Shown piece after piece: positions 10,584 through 22,136 of a stretch of 64,000 nt of DNA. Position 1 is the first letter of the stretch. Each line of letters starts with the position of its first letter. The position numbers and the translations under genes were made by a program. The DNA comes from Acheta domesticus (Eukaryota > Arthropoda > Insecta > Orthoptera > Gryllidae), in assembly GCA_031308135.1 (NCBI GenBank), contig JAHLJT010000631.1, forward strand, positions 177,202,667-177,266,666, in the 5' to 3' direction. The notes under the pieces were generated by a model. That model saw only the letters and a program-made list of their open reading frames with translations. It was not told the DNA's origin and did not search any database.

Positions 10584-12440
10584 ATTAGGCCCTTATTAAT
10601 AACACTATCAGAAACATTTTACCCGGTACGTCTCTGTGGGTTAGGAGTAAAAACTCCCAGTCGAAGTTAGTGGTGCTACAAAGTAGCACAGATTGTTTCT
10701 TATTATTTGTTATGTTGTTTGCAATAATTACGCTATCGTGGGCCAATTTCTCTGCTTGAAAATTAACACACTATGTCTATTTTCGATAATCATCAATAAT
10801 ACGCATTAAAAACATAAATGTGTCCTTTTTGTTGCGCACGTGACCAATGACGGGCTTAAAAACGCTGACTCTTTGAATGGCATTCAAAAGAATTCGTTGT
10901 AGGAATTCTGATACGGCATTATTGACGTAATTACATGAAGAATAATGGAAGTTATCTCCGTCAATTTAATATATATTTTTTAGAGTCCCGGCTTTCGACG
11001 GCTTATTTCTTTACAGAATTCGTTCCCATATTAATAATCCTCGGAATATTCTTCAGCTTCAGAAGCTTTCATCCTCTCAATTACTAATGAACAAATTTAT
11101 GAAAATTAATTAATTACTCATTAATTGTTGTAAAGTATTATCTCAGATCATGTCAGTTCATAATCAGACCTCAATTAATATGATAGTTTAGTTTTCTTTC
11201 CCGCAATATTTGTATAGGAGACATTTTGGTAAAATAAGGTTTTAAACAAAATTCTTATTTCTCATTTTGGGTCCCATAATACTTTAATTGAAATGAGTAT
11301 TTGGAAATATGAAAACCTCTTTTCATTTGAAACTTTTTGAGGAAAAATTGAGCCGGTTTTGAAAAAAAATGTTCTTTGTTTCTGAGAATGGGACATTTTG
11401 ATATTTTTTACACCCAAAAACTCGAGATTACGAGAGAATCCATCAGTGATCATTTAATAATACAAATGTTTTGTATTGTTAAATATACCTGGAAAATGAA
11501 TATTTATTATAACGGTCATATAAATATTAATATTAAGGTTATTGCTTGACCACGTACATTTAATGGTGAGAAGTTCCCGTCTTTTAATTTTATATCAAAA
11601 CTTCAACTTTTGAAAATCAAAGAATCCAGGTGGTGAATGGCTATCAAAAGACCTATAATATGTATCTAATAGGATAGTTGTGATCGATCAGGAAAAATCA
11701 TACATCAGACAGAATCTGGTTAGAACTGTAAAATTAGATTAACCGGCTTAAGAGAATTGTTGGCTTTCAAAATTTAATCATATCTTATATCAATTTCTCA
11801 CAGAGAAACATGATGCAATAAGCTTTCTTTTTCGTGATGTAATAAGCCTATTTCATTTAAACATAACTTCATATAACTTAACATCAGTTTATAGCAGGTA
11901 AATAATGTCTTCACGATAACAAGCAATTTTCATAATTCAGGAACTGGTGAAATGGTGAATGATCTCATAAGATTGATTAAATACATTTAAAATTGTTTAT
12001 TCTGTTTAGAACAGTCAACATTAATTTCATAAATTTCAGTATTAGTTTGCCTGACAACATGAAGCCATTTGAGACAGGAAGTCAGATTCTACTTGCATAA
12101 TGAGACTTTTCGACATTCGTGGTTTCAAAGTCACGTCCGATTTCACTTGTTATGCAATGATACCATTTTTGTTAGCACAAATATCCACCAATTAAACAGC
12201 AGTAACAAATATCTTTGAAGCATTATTTCAGACAAGAAATTCGAAGTTCACGAAATTCGAATGCACCAGAATGTTGGGCGCTAAAATTTTATTAGACGAT
12301 ATAAAGAGCATCTAAAACTTTCAATTTTGAGCAAGAAAAAATATTTTTCTTCCGCGTTACAATAGCTTGAAATATCACTTACCAAATTCATTTCATGTAC
12401 AACTTTCTGACAAAACAAAAGGATGTTGGAAATCGCAGGG
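10584..12440. other. AT-rich DNA, nothing recognised except a repeat scrap
   Basis: A short piece resembling the family R 5' end ('agtggtgctacaaagtagcacaga') lies at about 10668-10691. The rest shows no coding frame, structured RNA or recognised repeat. Confidence 0.4.
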
Positions 12441-12469
12441 GGTTGTGAGTTAATTGGAACCTAATCCAC

Positions 12470-12680
12470 GAGGGGATTCCCGAACGGAGAAGCGGACCCG
12501 GAAAGGAACGGAGTCCTAGGGGACGGAGCGAAGGCGCAACCTTAGTCGAAATCCAAGGCGGATGGCCGCCGCGGGAACTGTGGGCCTTATCGCATCCGGC
12601 CTCTGGAGTATCGCCTCTTGTTTCCGCGTTGCGTCCGGCCCGCTTCCTCCCCCCCGCCCCCCCCCCATCACCAAAACGGC
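12470..12680 (+). other. GC-rich CpG patch, possible promoter or exon
   Basis: A sharp GC-rich island in AT-rich DNA with many CpG dinucleotides and a 68-codon frame starting at the ATG at 12562. No protein family is recognised and no confident splice site pair is visible. A C-rich run at 12650-12666 is low complexity. Confidence 0.25.
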
Positions 12681-12779
12681 GACGGAACAGACGAAGATTG
12701 GTAAGCTTTTAAATGTGTACACTCAGCTGTGTACAGAAAATGTCATTCCTGACTTCCCTTTAAAGTAATATTTGGTTTA

Positions 12780-13830
12780 TTAATGGGCGTCAATCACTTA
12801 AGAAAATTATTAGCTTTATATCATTTCTTACAATATAACGATATTCTATTGATATTGTTTTAATTAGATTCTTCAAAAATTTTAGAGAACGTTCCACTCT
12901 GCTTCCACAGGCGTGTTCGCGATGATGAAATGACTGGATCTCTTGTACTGGTTTTGTCGCTTTGCTTATCGTTTCGCCAAAACCAGAGAAGCTAGTAACA
13001 TTCGCAGATAGCCTATTTTTTTGAGAAATAATAAGACAGAGGAGTAGCTTGAGATTACTATTAAGAAGTCAAATAAAATATTTACCAAGGCTCAAAATTA
13101 AACACGTTACAATATCATGTCCTGAAAATTAAATACGTATACTGCACAAAATACAAATGAAGGACATTGATATGTCTTCAAATAAACGAAAAGGAAATAT
13201 TTTGCAGAAGTTTCGCAAGGATTACACTTATTACCATTCTCAAATAAGCTTTATGTTATTGTTTTTGCATAAAAAATAGAAAATTCATGTAGTAAACAAT
13301 CGCAACTGAATTAACTGAATTTGAATTTTGCTTTGACAAAGTATGAGTATTAACAAAAATAAATAAATGAATAAAAAATATACTTTATTATCAATCGTTG
13401 TGTATTCATAAACCTAAAAAACATGTGCGAGTTAGTAAAATATCTTTATTACATATAAGGTAAGAAGCCAATATATCGTCCATCTAAACTGCTTCTTTTC
13501 TTACGCAAAAGCGAACTAACGCGTTACACTTGCGGCACCCTTGCGGTAGAAGAACCCTGGCAGGTGATGCCGGAAAGAAACATTACATTTTCCTGCAATT
13601 TGCGGTCTTATCAATCCACAATTCCTCTGCCAGTGAATGGTGAAAGTGAGGAAAATTAGTGATGCTTAAGTAGCAAGTAATTTCTGGCATGATTTGTAAT
13701 TTTCATAAGCGAGCTTTGAGCGCGGGTTTCAGAATAAAATTAATGGAAATATTTGGAGCAGTTTTGGGTTTCTTGATTAGTGATTAGAGACGTGTCAACT
13801 ACTAAGATAATTAGTCCCGTAAGTGTAGTG
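12780..13830. other. AT-rich DNA, nothing recognised
   Basis: No protein-like frame, RNA gene or clear repeat structure was seen. Confidence 0.4.
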
Positions 13831-13849
13831 AATTTAGCAGTAGTGCAAT

Positions 13850-14345
13850 TTTTTACTCGAGACGTGGCGGTGATCTTCCCCCACAGAATGATGAGATCCG
13901 GCGCCGTCCCGCTCGTTGGCTAGCGGGGTTTTTCCCCAACCAGGTACCTCCCGCCAGCGGAGCACCGCCTCAGCCGAGACAGGCTCTAAGCTTCCGGCCC
14001 ATCTTCCGACATGTGGTAGTATAGAGCATGTAAGGGTAAGTGTGTATAAGAAGGGGTGAGGATATGACAAAGAATAGGAAGGAAAGATCGCGAGTGGTCC
14101 GTGGCCGGTTTGTTAGGGTACTACTCTGGCATTCGCTTAGTACGAGTATTATTCGGAGAGACTAAGACGCTAACGATCAGACCAGCCGGCCTCTAGAATT
14201 CTCCTCCAGACAGCGATTGAATTGGACCTAGCTATCTAGCTAGTATCGAAAATCCTGCCACTGTCGGGGCTCGAACCTAGAATCTCCCGTTAGAGGCACT
14301 GCAGTGACATCAGTTGATGTCCTGAATCACATCTCCGGGTCAATT
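13850..14345 (-). mobile_element. SINE-like repeat, family S copy 1
   Basis: Its reverse complement matches 61200-61665 over several hundred bases in the same order. Landmarks are a tRNA-like B box (ggttcgagcccc, about 14272), 'gatactagct', 'gtctggaggagaattc', 'ccttcct', 'cctcacccctt', 'actaccacatgtcggaag', 'ggcggtgctccgctgg' and 'acctggttggggaaaa'. The B box and lack of coding capacity suggest a tRNA-derived SINE or a SINE-like composite. Divergence between the two copies is considerable, so it is old. Confidence 0.6.
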
Positions 14346-14890
14346 TTTGACAATATGGAGAAAATTCCGCTGAGGCTTGATGAGAAATCCCTCCCCCCCA
14401 AAAAATAAAAAAATATCCGTTTCAAATTCAAGGGGCCTCACCATAAATCAGATCGATTCTGAAATATCAATTTTTGTGAAAATCCTGAATCACAAAACGC
14501 AGATTGTGCCTACAAAACTTATTAGAAAAAGTAATTTTATACTTATATAAGAAAAGTAATAATTCAGTTTTACAGTATCTGGGATCTACAAGACAAGTAG
14601 TTTTTGTGTCGGTCCCTAGTGGAGGTTATGAATGTCAATATGAGATGAGGCTTGAGCTGATGATCATATAATGCCAGGTATAAAATTTCCAGCAAAAAGA
14701 CTAAATCCGAGGAGAACCTTTTTTCATGTATCCTAGATGGTTAGATACAACTACCACAAACCTCTTATGTAAAATACTAGGCCTGGCCTGCTCAAAGGGC
14801 TCGAGAGCGTTGAGGCGCGAAAAATGCTCGGAGAATCGTAAGGGCCACTTCCTCCCTTCACTCTACTCCTCTCTTCTTTGCAGGAGGTCC
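14346..14890. other. Unique-looking DNA, nothing recognised
   Basis: Mixed composition with no protein-like frame or repeat that I can identify. Confidence 0.35.
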
Positions 14891-14903
14891 GCCGCACCGG
14901 GCC

Positions 14904-14967
14904 CCCTTCTGTTGCGATTCGCGCAGATTTGCAATGGCTTCCCTTCTGTTGCGATTCGCGCAGATTT
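14904..14967 (+). repeat. 27-bp perfect tandem duplication, period 37
   Basis: A 27-base block containing 'ttctgttgcgattcgcgc' occurs at 14904-14930 and again at 14941-14967, separated by 10 bases. It is a simple local duplication in a GC-rich patch. Confidence 0.7.
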
Positions 14968-15339
14968 CGCTAGGTCTCCCTGATTAAAAGCTGAAAGAGA
15001 TTGCATCTTAAGGTGAACATTTTTGGGCCCTACAAAAAAAATCATGGAAAAGGAGAAAGTCTGTGTTAGACTATCAGTCTATTTGACAAACAATAGTGTA
15101 AAAGAAGTACTTAATATAAATGCCATCAATGGAAAATTAACTACATTTAGAGAAAAATGGCTCGTGCACGTAAACAGAATGATTCACTCAAGAGTTCCAG
15201 AGAGCACTGTACACTAATCATCATAAAAAAAGCTGTATCCAGAAGGACGAGGCGGATTGCGATCATTGTTGACAGGTAGGTAGAGGGTACCACGCATACG
15301 AAATTATTACACTTTCAATTTTTTAGGACCAACATTTAT

Positions 15340-16400
15340 TGCGCCACACGTCCACAGACGGTACTGTTACTATGACGTGAGGCCGCCGTATTGGCGAACA
15401 CACGTGTCCAGACATCGCAGTATGGAGTTGTACAGGTCTCAAATGGAGTCCTGTGCTAGTCTGTCCCATGCAGCTTGCACCTGAGGGTCTAGTTCTTGCA
15501 GATTGGTGGATAGTGTTGGGGTCGTGATCGCAGGCTCCATAGCCCCCCAAACATTCGCGATCGGGGAGAGGTCTGGGGATGCGGCTGGCCATGGCAGAGT
15601 ATCCACAGCTACAAGGCATGCTCTGGAGATGGCTGCAGTATGCAGACGCGCGTTGCCCTGTTAAAATAGGGCATGGGCGGGGGCGTTCTCGAATGGTAGA
15701 GCCACCGGTTGCCGGATCTCCTAAACATACCGTGCAGCTGTCACGGTGCCCCCGAGGAACACTAACGGTGAACGAGCACCATAAGATATCGCATCCCACA
15801 CCATCACACGAGGCTGGTGGGACGTGTGATGGGATACCGCAAACCCCTCGTCGTGGTGCTACCCACTGCGCCTCCAGACACGAACCCGGTGGTCGTCGCC
15901 ATCAAGGCGGAAGCGGGACTCGCCGCTCAAGATGACCCGCTGCCAGTCTGCTTGGCCCCGGGTCCGCCGCTCCCTACATCAGGTGAGTCTGTACCGACGA
16001 TGCTGGGGTGGAGTGGCAGGCGTCGTAACGGTCGGCCTGCGGCGAGCCCTGCGTTGGACAACCGCCTGCCAATGGTACCGGAACTTACGGGATGTGACAA
16101 TGCAGGCTGCACAGCCCGCTGAATAGAACCTATAGTTGCCGTTGGATCTGTTCGCGCGTGGCGGACAATCTGTCGGTCCTTCCTCCTCGTGGTACGTGGT
16201 GGACGTCCAGATCCTACACGTGTGTGCATGCCTTCCTCTAACCATTGCCGCCAACAGCGGGATGCTTCTACTCCCTCCCCCTGAGTGCGCGGCCGATCGT
16301 GAAAACGAAATCATTGACACAGCGAATGGTGTGCAAAACACCCACCGAGTTTGCAGAGTATCAATAGGGTCCTTCAGGTTGCAGCTTTTTTTTATGACGA
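15340..16400 (-). pseudogene. Tc1-like transposase, degenerate
   Basis: Conceptual translation of the minus strand gives a Tc1-family transposase in several broken frames. The N-terminal helix-turn-helix region includes VGSGRPPRTTRRKDRQIV, IGRRLSNAGL and RPLRRLPL (16229-16040). The catalytic half includes GVMVWDAISY near 15800, QGNARLHTA near 15650 and LPWPAASPDLSPIANVWG near 15570. In intact relatives the last two motifs read QDNARPHTA and SPIEHVW, so the second aspartate is glycine and the final glutamate is alanine here. A stop precedes the QGN motif and there are frameshifts near 16230 and 15820. I could not define the terminal inverted repeats. Confidence 0.85.
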
Positions 16401-16762
16401 TGAGTGTGTAATTATATCCCACAAAGAAGAAAGGACGTTGGTTGGTCGACCACCAAAGAGATGCAAAGATAATTAGCCGCAAAAGGCAATATTGCCAAAG
16501 GATGAAGAAAGACAAGAATAAGTACTTTGATAAAGTAATTTTAGAAAATGTTTAAAGTAATGCCGTACAGTTATATACAAATCTATTTGAATCTTTGTTC
16601 CTAGTTTAGAATAAATCCATACGAAATTGATAATAACCGGCACCAGAAATTTTGTTTATCAAATAATGTTTATTTTATATGGAAATTAAGCTTTTATTAG
16701 TAATTCTGCGTTGGTTTATTTTATTATTTTAATTATAAAAATTTGTATTATTCATTATAAAA

Positions 16763-17143
16763 CTCAGGCGGTTGATGTAGTAGTTATGACAGTCGCTTCT
16801 TACCGCAAAGTCAGTGAGTTCGAATTTCCGAGGGCAAACATTTTTATACCCTCTGGTGGCTCATCGCATGCTAGCTTTCTATGAGGAGGTCCCGGATTCG
16901 ATTACTGGCCGGAACAGAAATGAAGCTGTAGCTATCGAATGCAAATCGTCTCAGTTTGAATAGCTGAATGACGAGAGAAAGCTCAGGCAGGCCGAGTAAG
17001 CCACGTACGGTGTTGGGAATACGACATGCTCGCCACATGTCTCCCTTACCCACAGGCGTGGATAAAAAATAAAAACAGGGACTAGAGGAAGCTAGCTGGC
17101 TGGCACAAGTCGGACGAATCGGAAGGTATTCCAGATACATTAC
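16763..17143 (+). mobile_element. tRNA-derived SINE-like element with 13-bp TSD
   Basis: The 381-bp segment is bounded by a perfect 13-bp direct repeat, attcattataaaa, at 16750-16762 and 17144-17156. Its head resembles a tRNA gene: an A-box-like region around 'gtagtagttatgacagtcg' and a B-box-like gagttcgaattt near 16816. A second tRNA-like 'ggattcgattact' occurs at about 16892. This is the structure expected of a LINE-mobilised SINE. The 104-codon minus-strand frame over it has no family match. Confidence 0.68.
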
Positions 17144-17389
17144 ATTCATTATAAAAATATTTATTTTCCAAAAATATGTACACACTTTTGCATTTCTATG
17201 GTGAAAACATTTGTTATTTAAATTTACGTGAACACTTTCAAATGTTCTTTAAAATGTTTCTAAAATGTTCTCTTCTGCGTAACATGTTGTGCATACCATC
17301 ATCGTGCAGAACAGACATGCCGATGCCATTGCGTTTCAGCAATCTTGATCTCTCCGTGATCAGCATAGCTGCTGCGGCGTCGCAACACA

Positions 17390-17665
17390 AAGAAGGCAAA
17401 AAGAGAGACGAAAAAATTCGGCAGCCCTGCCAGCAGCGAGCGAGGGCGTGAGATTGCAATTAGCGGGCTCCCTTAGTTCCACTTGGGCTGCACTGGAGCG
17501 CGGAGCTGCCAGCCGTCGCGAATGCAGGCCGCGTGCACGTCCGCTGGCACGGCGGTGCATCTGCAGCGATGCCTAAATGAGCGCGGGGCCAGCTGGCCCC
17601 CCGCCACCACGGGAGGGGGATTCCAAAAGGGAGGCACATTAATGAGAAACTAGCATTGGCGGCTC
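17390..17665. other. GC-rich CpG patch, unrecognised
   Basis: A GC-rich block with overlapping open frames on both strands, which is expected for this composition. No domain and no consistent exon structure is visible. It could be a regulatory island or an old exon of a gene not otherwise in the window. Confidence 0.25.
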
Positions 17666-18400
17666 CCTGAGGCAAGGTATGCTTTGTCTACCCCGACGAA
17701 TATGAACTACAACGTATACCATATTATCACCTTAACAGTGTTGATAAATGAGAAATATTGGACAATAGTTGACCGACTTTCATAGTGAGTAGTCATTGTA
17801 GATATGAAATGCTGGCATTGCGTGATGACAAAAATTGTAAAAATATCAGTCTGTAACGCGGATGGATTCAGAATGTATTTCAGTGAGATGTATTTACTTT
17901 TCGGATCCCCTTTGTTTATAGTTTCTTCAATGATACTGTTCATAATTTAATTTTTTTCTTGATATGAAATTGGCAATGGCATAATGGGAATACTCCTTTA
18001 TCTGCAATGAGATTAGCATGTGACAAATGTTTAGTAATAAATAGAGTAAAATTGCAAAAATTCTGGATTAAGAGGGAAAGCTCCTGTGTTCCCTTCGATC
18101 CACCGCTTTGCCAACCTTCATTCTTTGTTCATTAGCTAACACTGGAAACTAGTGATGCTACATTATATCACAGACATTATCCTACTTGTAACGCTTGTAT
18201 TAATTTCCAATAACTATAAAACAACTTGTATATTACTTTACTTCCGCCATCTTTTAGAAACGTCCTTTTACGGCTCTCCGACAACTCACATTAACAATAA
18301 AAGTTCTCTTAGTGCTAAATATGTGGGCAACTGTCCGTATACCAAAGCTGCATCTACCAGTGGCTGTTCGTCTTACATTTCGTAGGTGATTGCAAAGATG
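17666..18400. other. AT-rich DNA, nothing recognised
   Basis: No protein-like frame or repeat was identified. Confidence 0.35.
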
Positions 18401-18409
18401 ATCCATATC

Positions 18410-19080
18410 ATTCACATATTCAAATAGGTTGGAATATTGTGCGGTTTCCAATTTAATCGTTTGTCTAGTAAGATACCTAAGTATTTGACTGGCGAAGAAT
18501 GAGAAAGCCAGGGGAGATCGGTGTTGTTTATTCGTAAGGGGGTAGGGAAGGGAGGACGTCTGAGTGCGAATATTTTTGATTGTGATTTTAAGAGGTTAAT
18601 TTTAATTCTCCATTTTTTGGTCCAGTTCGTATAACTGTAAATGTAGGATTGTATGTAATCATAGGCTAATTTGATATCAGTATGTGAAATTAAAATAGCG
18701 TTATCATCTGCATAAAGAGCTATACTTGCTTCGTGTGGAGTTGGATGGTGTGCTGTAAAAATTGAGAACAATGTTGGTGAAAGAACCGAACCTTGTGGGT
18801 CCCCTGCGAGAATTGGGTGAAGCGGTGATATTGCATACTTTCACTTGAAAATATCTGTCTGTAAGAAAAATTTGAATTACTTTCTGCAGATAATCAGGTG
18901 TACCAATTTTTCGTAGTTTGTACATTAGTCCTTGATGCCAAATTCGGTCAAATGCCTGGAAATGTTTAAAAAGAGAGCTACTGTGTGCTTTTTGTCGTTA
19001 AAACTATAGATAAGCGCTGAACTAGGGAATAAGTATTGAGCCGCCCTTTTGAGAAGAGTGGTAATGTGATGATGGGTGCA
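18410..19080 (-). pseudogene. Truncated Jockey-like LINE, reverse transcriptase fragment
   Basis: A second LINE relic on the minus strand. Reading from 19080 downward, the reverse transcriptase blocks appear in order: AFDRIWHQGLMYKLRKIGTP, then DRYFQVKV, then a disrupted PQGSVLSP-like segment, then the catalytic IALYADDNAIL (near 18700), then WRIKINLLKSQSKIF, and KYLGILLDKRLNWKPH near 18460. There are frame changes near 18980 and 18780. It lacks the endonuclease, ORF1 and the 3' end. It is related to, but clearly not a recent copy of, the element at 2.2-6.9 kb. Confidence 0.83.
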
Positions 19081-19089
19081 TCACCTACA

Positions 19090-19890
19090 ACACTGCCACC
19101 ACTTTTCTACGTAGTTCCTCGCTCTGTCCTGACAGTGTGCCGGCACACTGCAGAGGTTGTTGGTCTTGTTCAGCCGGTCGTTTCGAGTTATTCACATTGC
19201 TGAATAGTGCTCTATCATGAAAAGTTAACGAGAATTCGACCGACAGCTTGGTTTCAAGAAGTGCCCTTGGCGCCTAAACGTACAAAACAAAATATGTTCC
19301 CAGTTTTCACGTTTTCTTTGCATTTTTGGTCCCCTAAGAAAAGAAGTTTTCCAATTTTTTTATCGAAAAGAAGCTTTCGAAATACTTGTGTCATAGAAGA
19401 ACAAACACTTTTTTAATACGGAAAATTTCTAGAAAAAAGAAGACATTTTTGAAGAAGTTCATTCGAAATTTTTTGAAAATGCACCATTATTGTTTCACTT
19501 ATATTTGAAACATTTCAGTATTTCTAAAAAACTCATTAGCACTCATTCAATGCATTGGAATCTAGAAATTATTTAAACCATTAAATTAATTTGTAATACT
19601 GACTGAGCGTGAGAGGTTCGAAAAAAATTAAATATGGGTCATTTTTTAAATTATAAATATTTACTGAAAATTATACATATGCGATATAATTCAGTATATT
19701 GTGATTATCTGTACAAAAAGTTTAAAGAAAGTATTGAAGACTTTAAAAAATCTTATTTAGGTATTTTTTTTAAAAAATAGTTACAATTTGATTCAGTGAT
19801 TGCGTGTTTTAAAGTGGAAAGATTAGTGAATATATAAACATAATTGTGAGACATATTTACACCATTTACAGATTTCAAGGAAAATGATAT
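19090..19890. other. AT-rich DNA, nothing recognised
   Basis: No protein-like frame or structured repeat was identified. Confidence 0.35.
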
Positions 19891-19892
19891 AA

Positions 19893-20603
19893 GGGGCCAT
19901 CCATAAATTACGTAACGGAAATTTCGAGTATTTTCAATACTCCCTCTCCCTCTTGTAACCCATCCGTAACACGTGCTTGAACCCTCTCTAATTAATTACT
20001 TAACGCTTGTGACACTTCCCCTTTTAAATGCAAGAAGTGAAAATAGATTATAGCAGAGGAAAAATTAGTATTTATTTTACTTGTGTTGAATATTAAAATT
20101 AATGATAATTCATGTAGAAATTTGGTGATTCTGGCTGCACCTAAAAATAAGATTGAGGCAAGTTGAGAGTGAAAAAAGAATGCTTAGGCGAGAAATGGTT
20201 GGTCAGCTATGCACATGCCGTCATGGGTGATGCAAAAGCGTGAGTCTATAGCGTCAATTTAAATGGATTTTAGAATACTCTTCATAACAGTTTTGAATAT
20301 TTTCTTGTTAATCTTACAGATTCAAAAAAAGTTGAAAAAATATTTCCATTTATTGTAACAATTTACAAATATAAATTTAGTTTATGTTTTTAAAACAAAT
20401 TAATTAGTTAATATTTTAATGTTTTAGCAAAGGCCTTGAAAAAAGAATTATTTCAGTAACTGTTGAAAAATGTAAAAAAAAAATTAAAAATCAATGTTAC
20501 GTAACACTTCATTATTACCCCCTTACTTCTATGTAACGCAACGTAACGCTGCTTCAGACCCCCTCACTCCCCCTTTAGCGTTACATAATTTATGGACGAC
20601 CCC
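19893..20603. mobile_element. Harbinger-like MITE (TIR about 25 bp, TAA flanks)
   Basis: The left terminus starts ggggccatccataaatta and the right terminus is its near-perfect inverse (taatttatggacgacccc). I count about 22 matches in 25 positions, extending to 'cgtaacg' on the left and 'cgttac' on the right. TAA flanks both ends, so the target duplication is probably TAA. A 3-bp T(A/T)A duplication with G-rich termini suggests PIF/Harbinger. The 711-bp body has no transposase frame, so it is non-autonomous. The superfamily is inferred; the inverted termini are directly visible. Confidence 0.72.
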
Positions 20604-20609
20604 TAAGAG

Positions 20610-21650
20610 ATTACGGAAAACTTTTTAAGTTAAGGTATATAGTAGGATTGCATGCTAGAGTACACAGCAGATACTGGGAATTATAGAACATTCCAAATAC
20701 ATATTAAGACGTAAGTTCAACTCAGTATTCACAGTGAATACTGATTGTATTGGTCCAAAAGTGGTAAACCTATCTCATTTCATTAGACTTGGAGAATAAT
20801 TACTAAAGAGCATGAAATTATACTTCTGGGAGTTTCGATTTCCGTATGTTGCACTGTACACAGTTTCCTTTTCTGTTGTAACTTATCTAAATTATTTCCT
20901 TTTGTACGAAGTAATCGCAACGGTTCAGCTAGTAATCATTTATGCCCCACCCTTTCTAGTACATTAAAGGAAGGGGGGACTAATTTAAAGGTTGGTCCGC
21001 TTCTCAAGCTTTCGAATCAGACATTATTTACCTTTCTAGGGGGACTGGGCTTCACAATCGATACCGAACATTATGCGCTTGGCTCTTTGTATGTCCAGCC
21101 CTGCAAATAAGGAGTCTTACTGCAGGACGGCGGGTGAAAGTTTGTTTACTCCTGAGAATGCCAACAGCACTACAGTAATTAATAACAATATGAAGTAAAT
21201 CATAGATACTCGTATGAGAAAGTGAATCGGATCATTGAAATTCAATAGTAACCACAACGTAGGGCCATTTTCTGCATAGGGAAGATTCAGATATCAATTA
21301 TGGATTAATGTTTTAATTCTTTACTTATATTTCTAGTCTGTTATTCTTCTTCGAGTTACAATCAAATATTTGTTTCTCAAGCTCTCTTCATGGCAAATAT
21401 CATTGACACTCAAAATAAGATTCCATTATACAGTGAACATCTATATCACTTATTTCCAATGCGCACAGAAATTGAAAGAAAACTGTACAGCCTCCAGAGA
21501 TGCGAGAGGTGTCTATAGTTTTGTTAGATACCCAGGAACTCGGGAAAAATCCAAAAATAACGAAAGTTGTGATTTTGACTGAAAAATCCAGAAATTTGAC
21601 TTTCGTCAAGAACATTGTGCACGTGTGCGGCTTATTTCTCATACTTAGTG
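20610..21650. other. Unique-looking DNA, nothing recognised
   Basis: Mixed AT-rich sequence with short frames only. Nothing identifiable up to the LTR element insertion site. Confidence 0.35.
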
Positions 21651-21657
21651 CGTTACT

Positions 21658-22094
21658 TGCTGCGTACAGCATTTGAAGCTGGCGCGCGCGCAGCTGTACG
21701 CCGCGCGCCACCGGGCTCACCGACCCGGAACGCTAGTCAGCGAGCGACCGCGGCGGGCGGGCTATATAACGGCCCGGACCCCGCCCCAGGGCAGGTAGAG
21801 ACAGGAGAGCGAGCTTGGAGTACGGGTCTACAGCGAGGTTTACGGCATTCGGGTGGAGAAGATACTGGCGGCAACAACTTTGGTTTTCGGCTACGGACTA
21901 CTCTTCGGGACTTTCGGCGACCACGGACATTTCGGCACCTCTACTGGCTATCGGCGACCCGGCTACGATTTTTGGTCTTCTCTCCTGGATATTCGGCGGC
22001 AAGGCTTTGTACTCGGATACATCCATACTGTAACTAATTTGTTAATAAAGAAACTGGTTTGTTTTGATGCTCTCTTCTTTGCTTGGATGCTACA
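21658..22094 (+). repeat. 5' LTR, 437 bp
   Basis: It begins TGCTGCG and ends GCTACA. The GC-rich U3-like part contains a TATA box (tatataa, 21763-21769). A polyadenylation signal aataaa lies at 22044-22049, near the end, as expected for R/U5. Open frames inside it (for example 21615-22037) are repeated in the 3' LTR and are not genes. Confidence 0.9.
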
Positions 22095-22098
22095 AAAC

Positions 22099-22110
22099 TG
22101 GCGACGAGGA
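22099..22110 (+). other. Primer-binding site, tRNA-Ser-like
   Basis: The 12-mer tggcgacgagga starts 4 bases after the 5' LTR. It begins TGG, complementary to a tRNA CCA end. From memory its reverse complement, tcctcgtcgcca, matches the 3' end of insect tRNA-Ser (GCU type). The match to that tRNA is knowledge-based, not checked here. Confidence 0.65.
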
Positions 22111-22136
22111 AAAAAGTGACAAAAGGTTTTGCAAAA

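Noticed and set aside
15323..15935. Plus-strand and out-of-frame ORFs over the Tc1-like relic
   Set aside because: The transposase motifs are on the minus strand in other frames. These are shadows.
21615..22037. 140-codon ORF with a near-identical copy at 24367-24783
   Set aside because: Both lie in the two LTRs. Duplication reflects the LTR pair, not a gene family.
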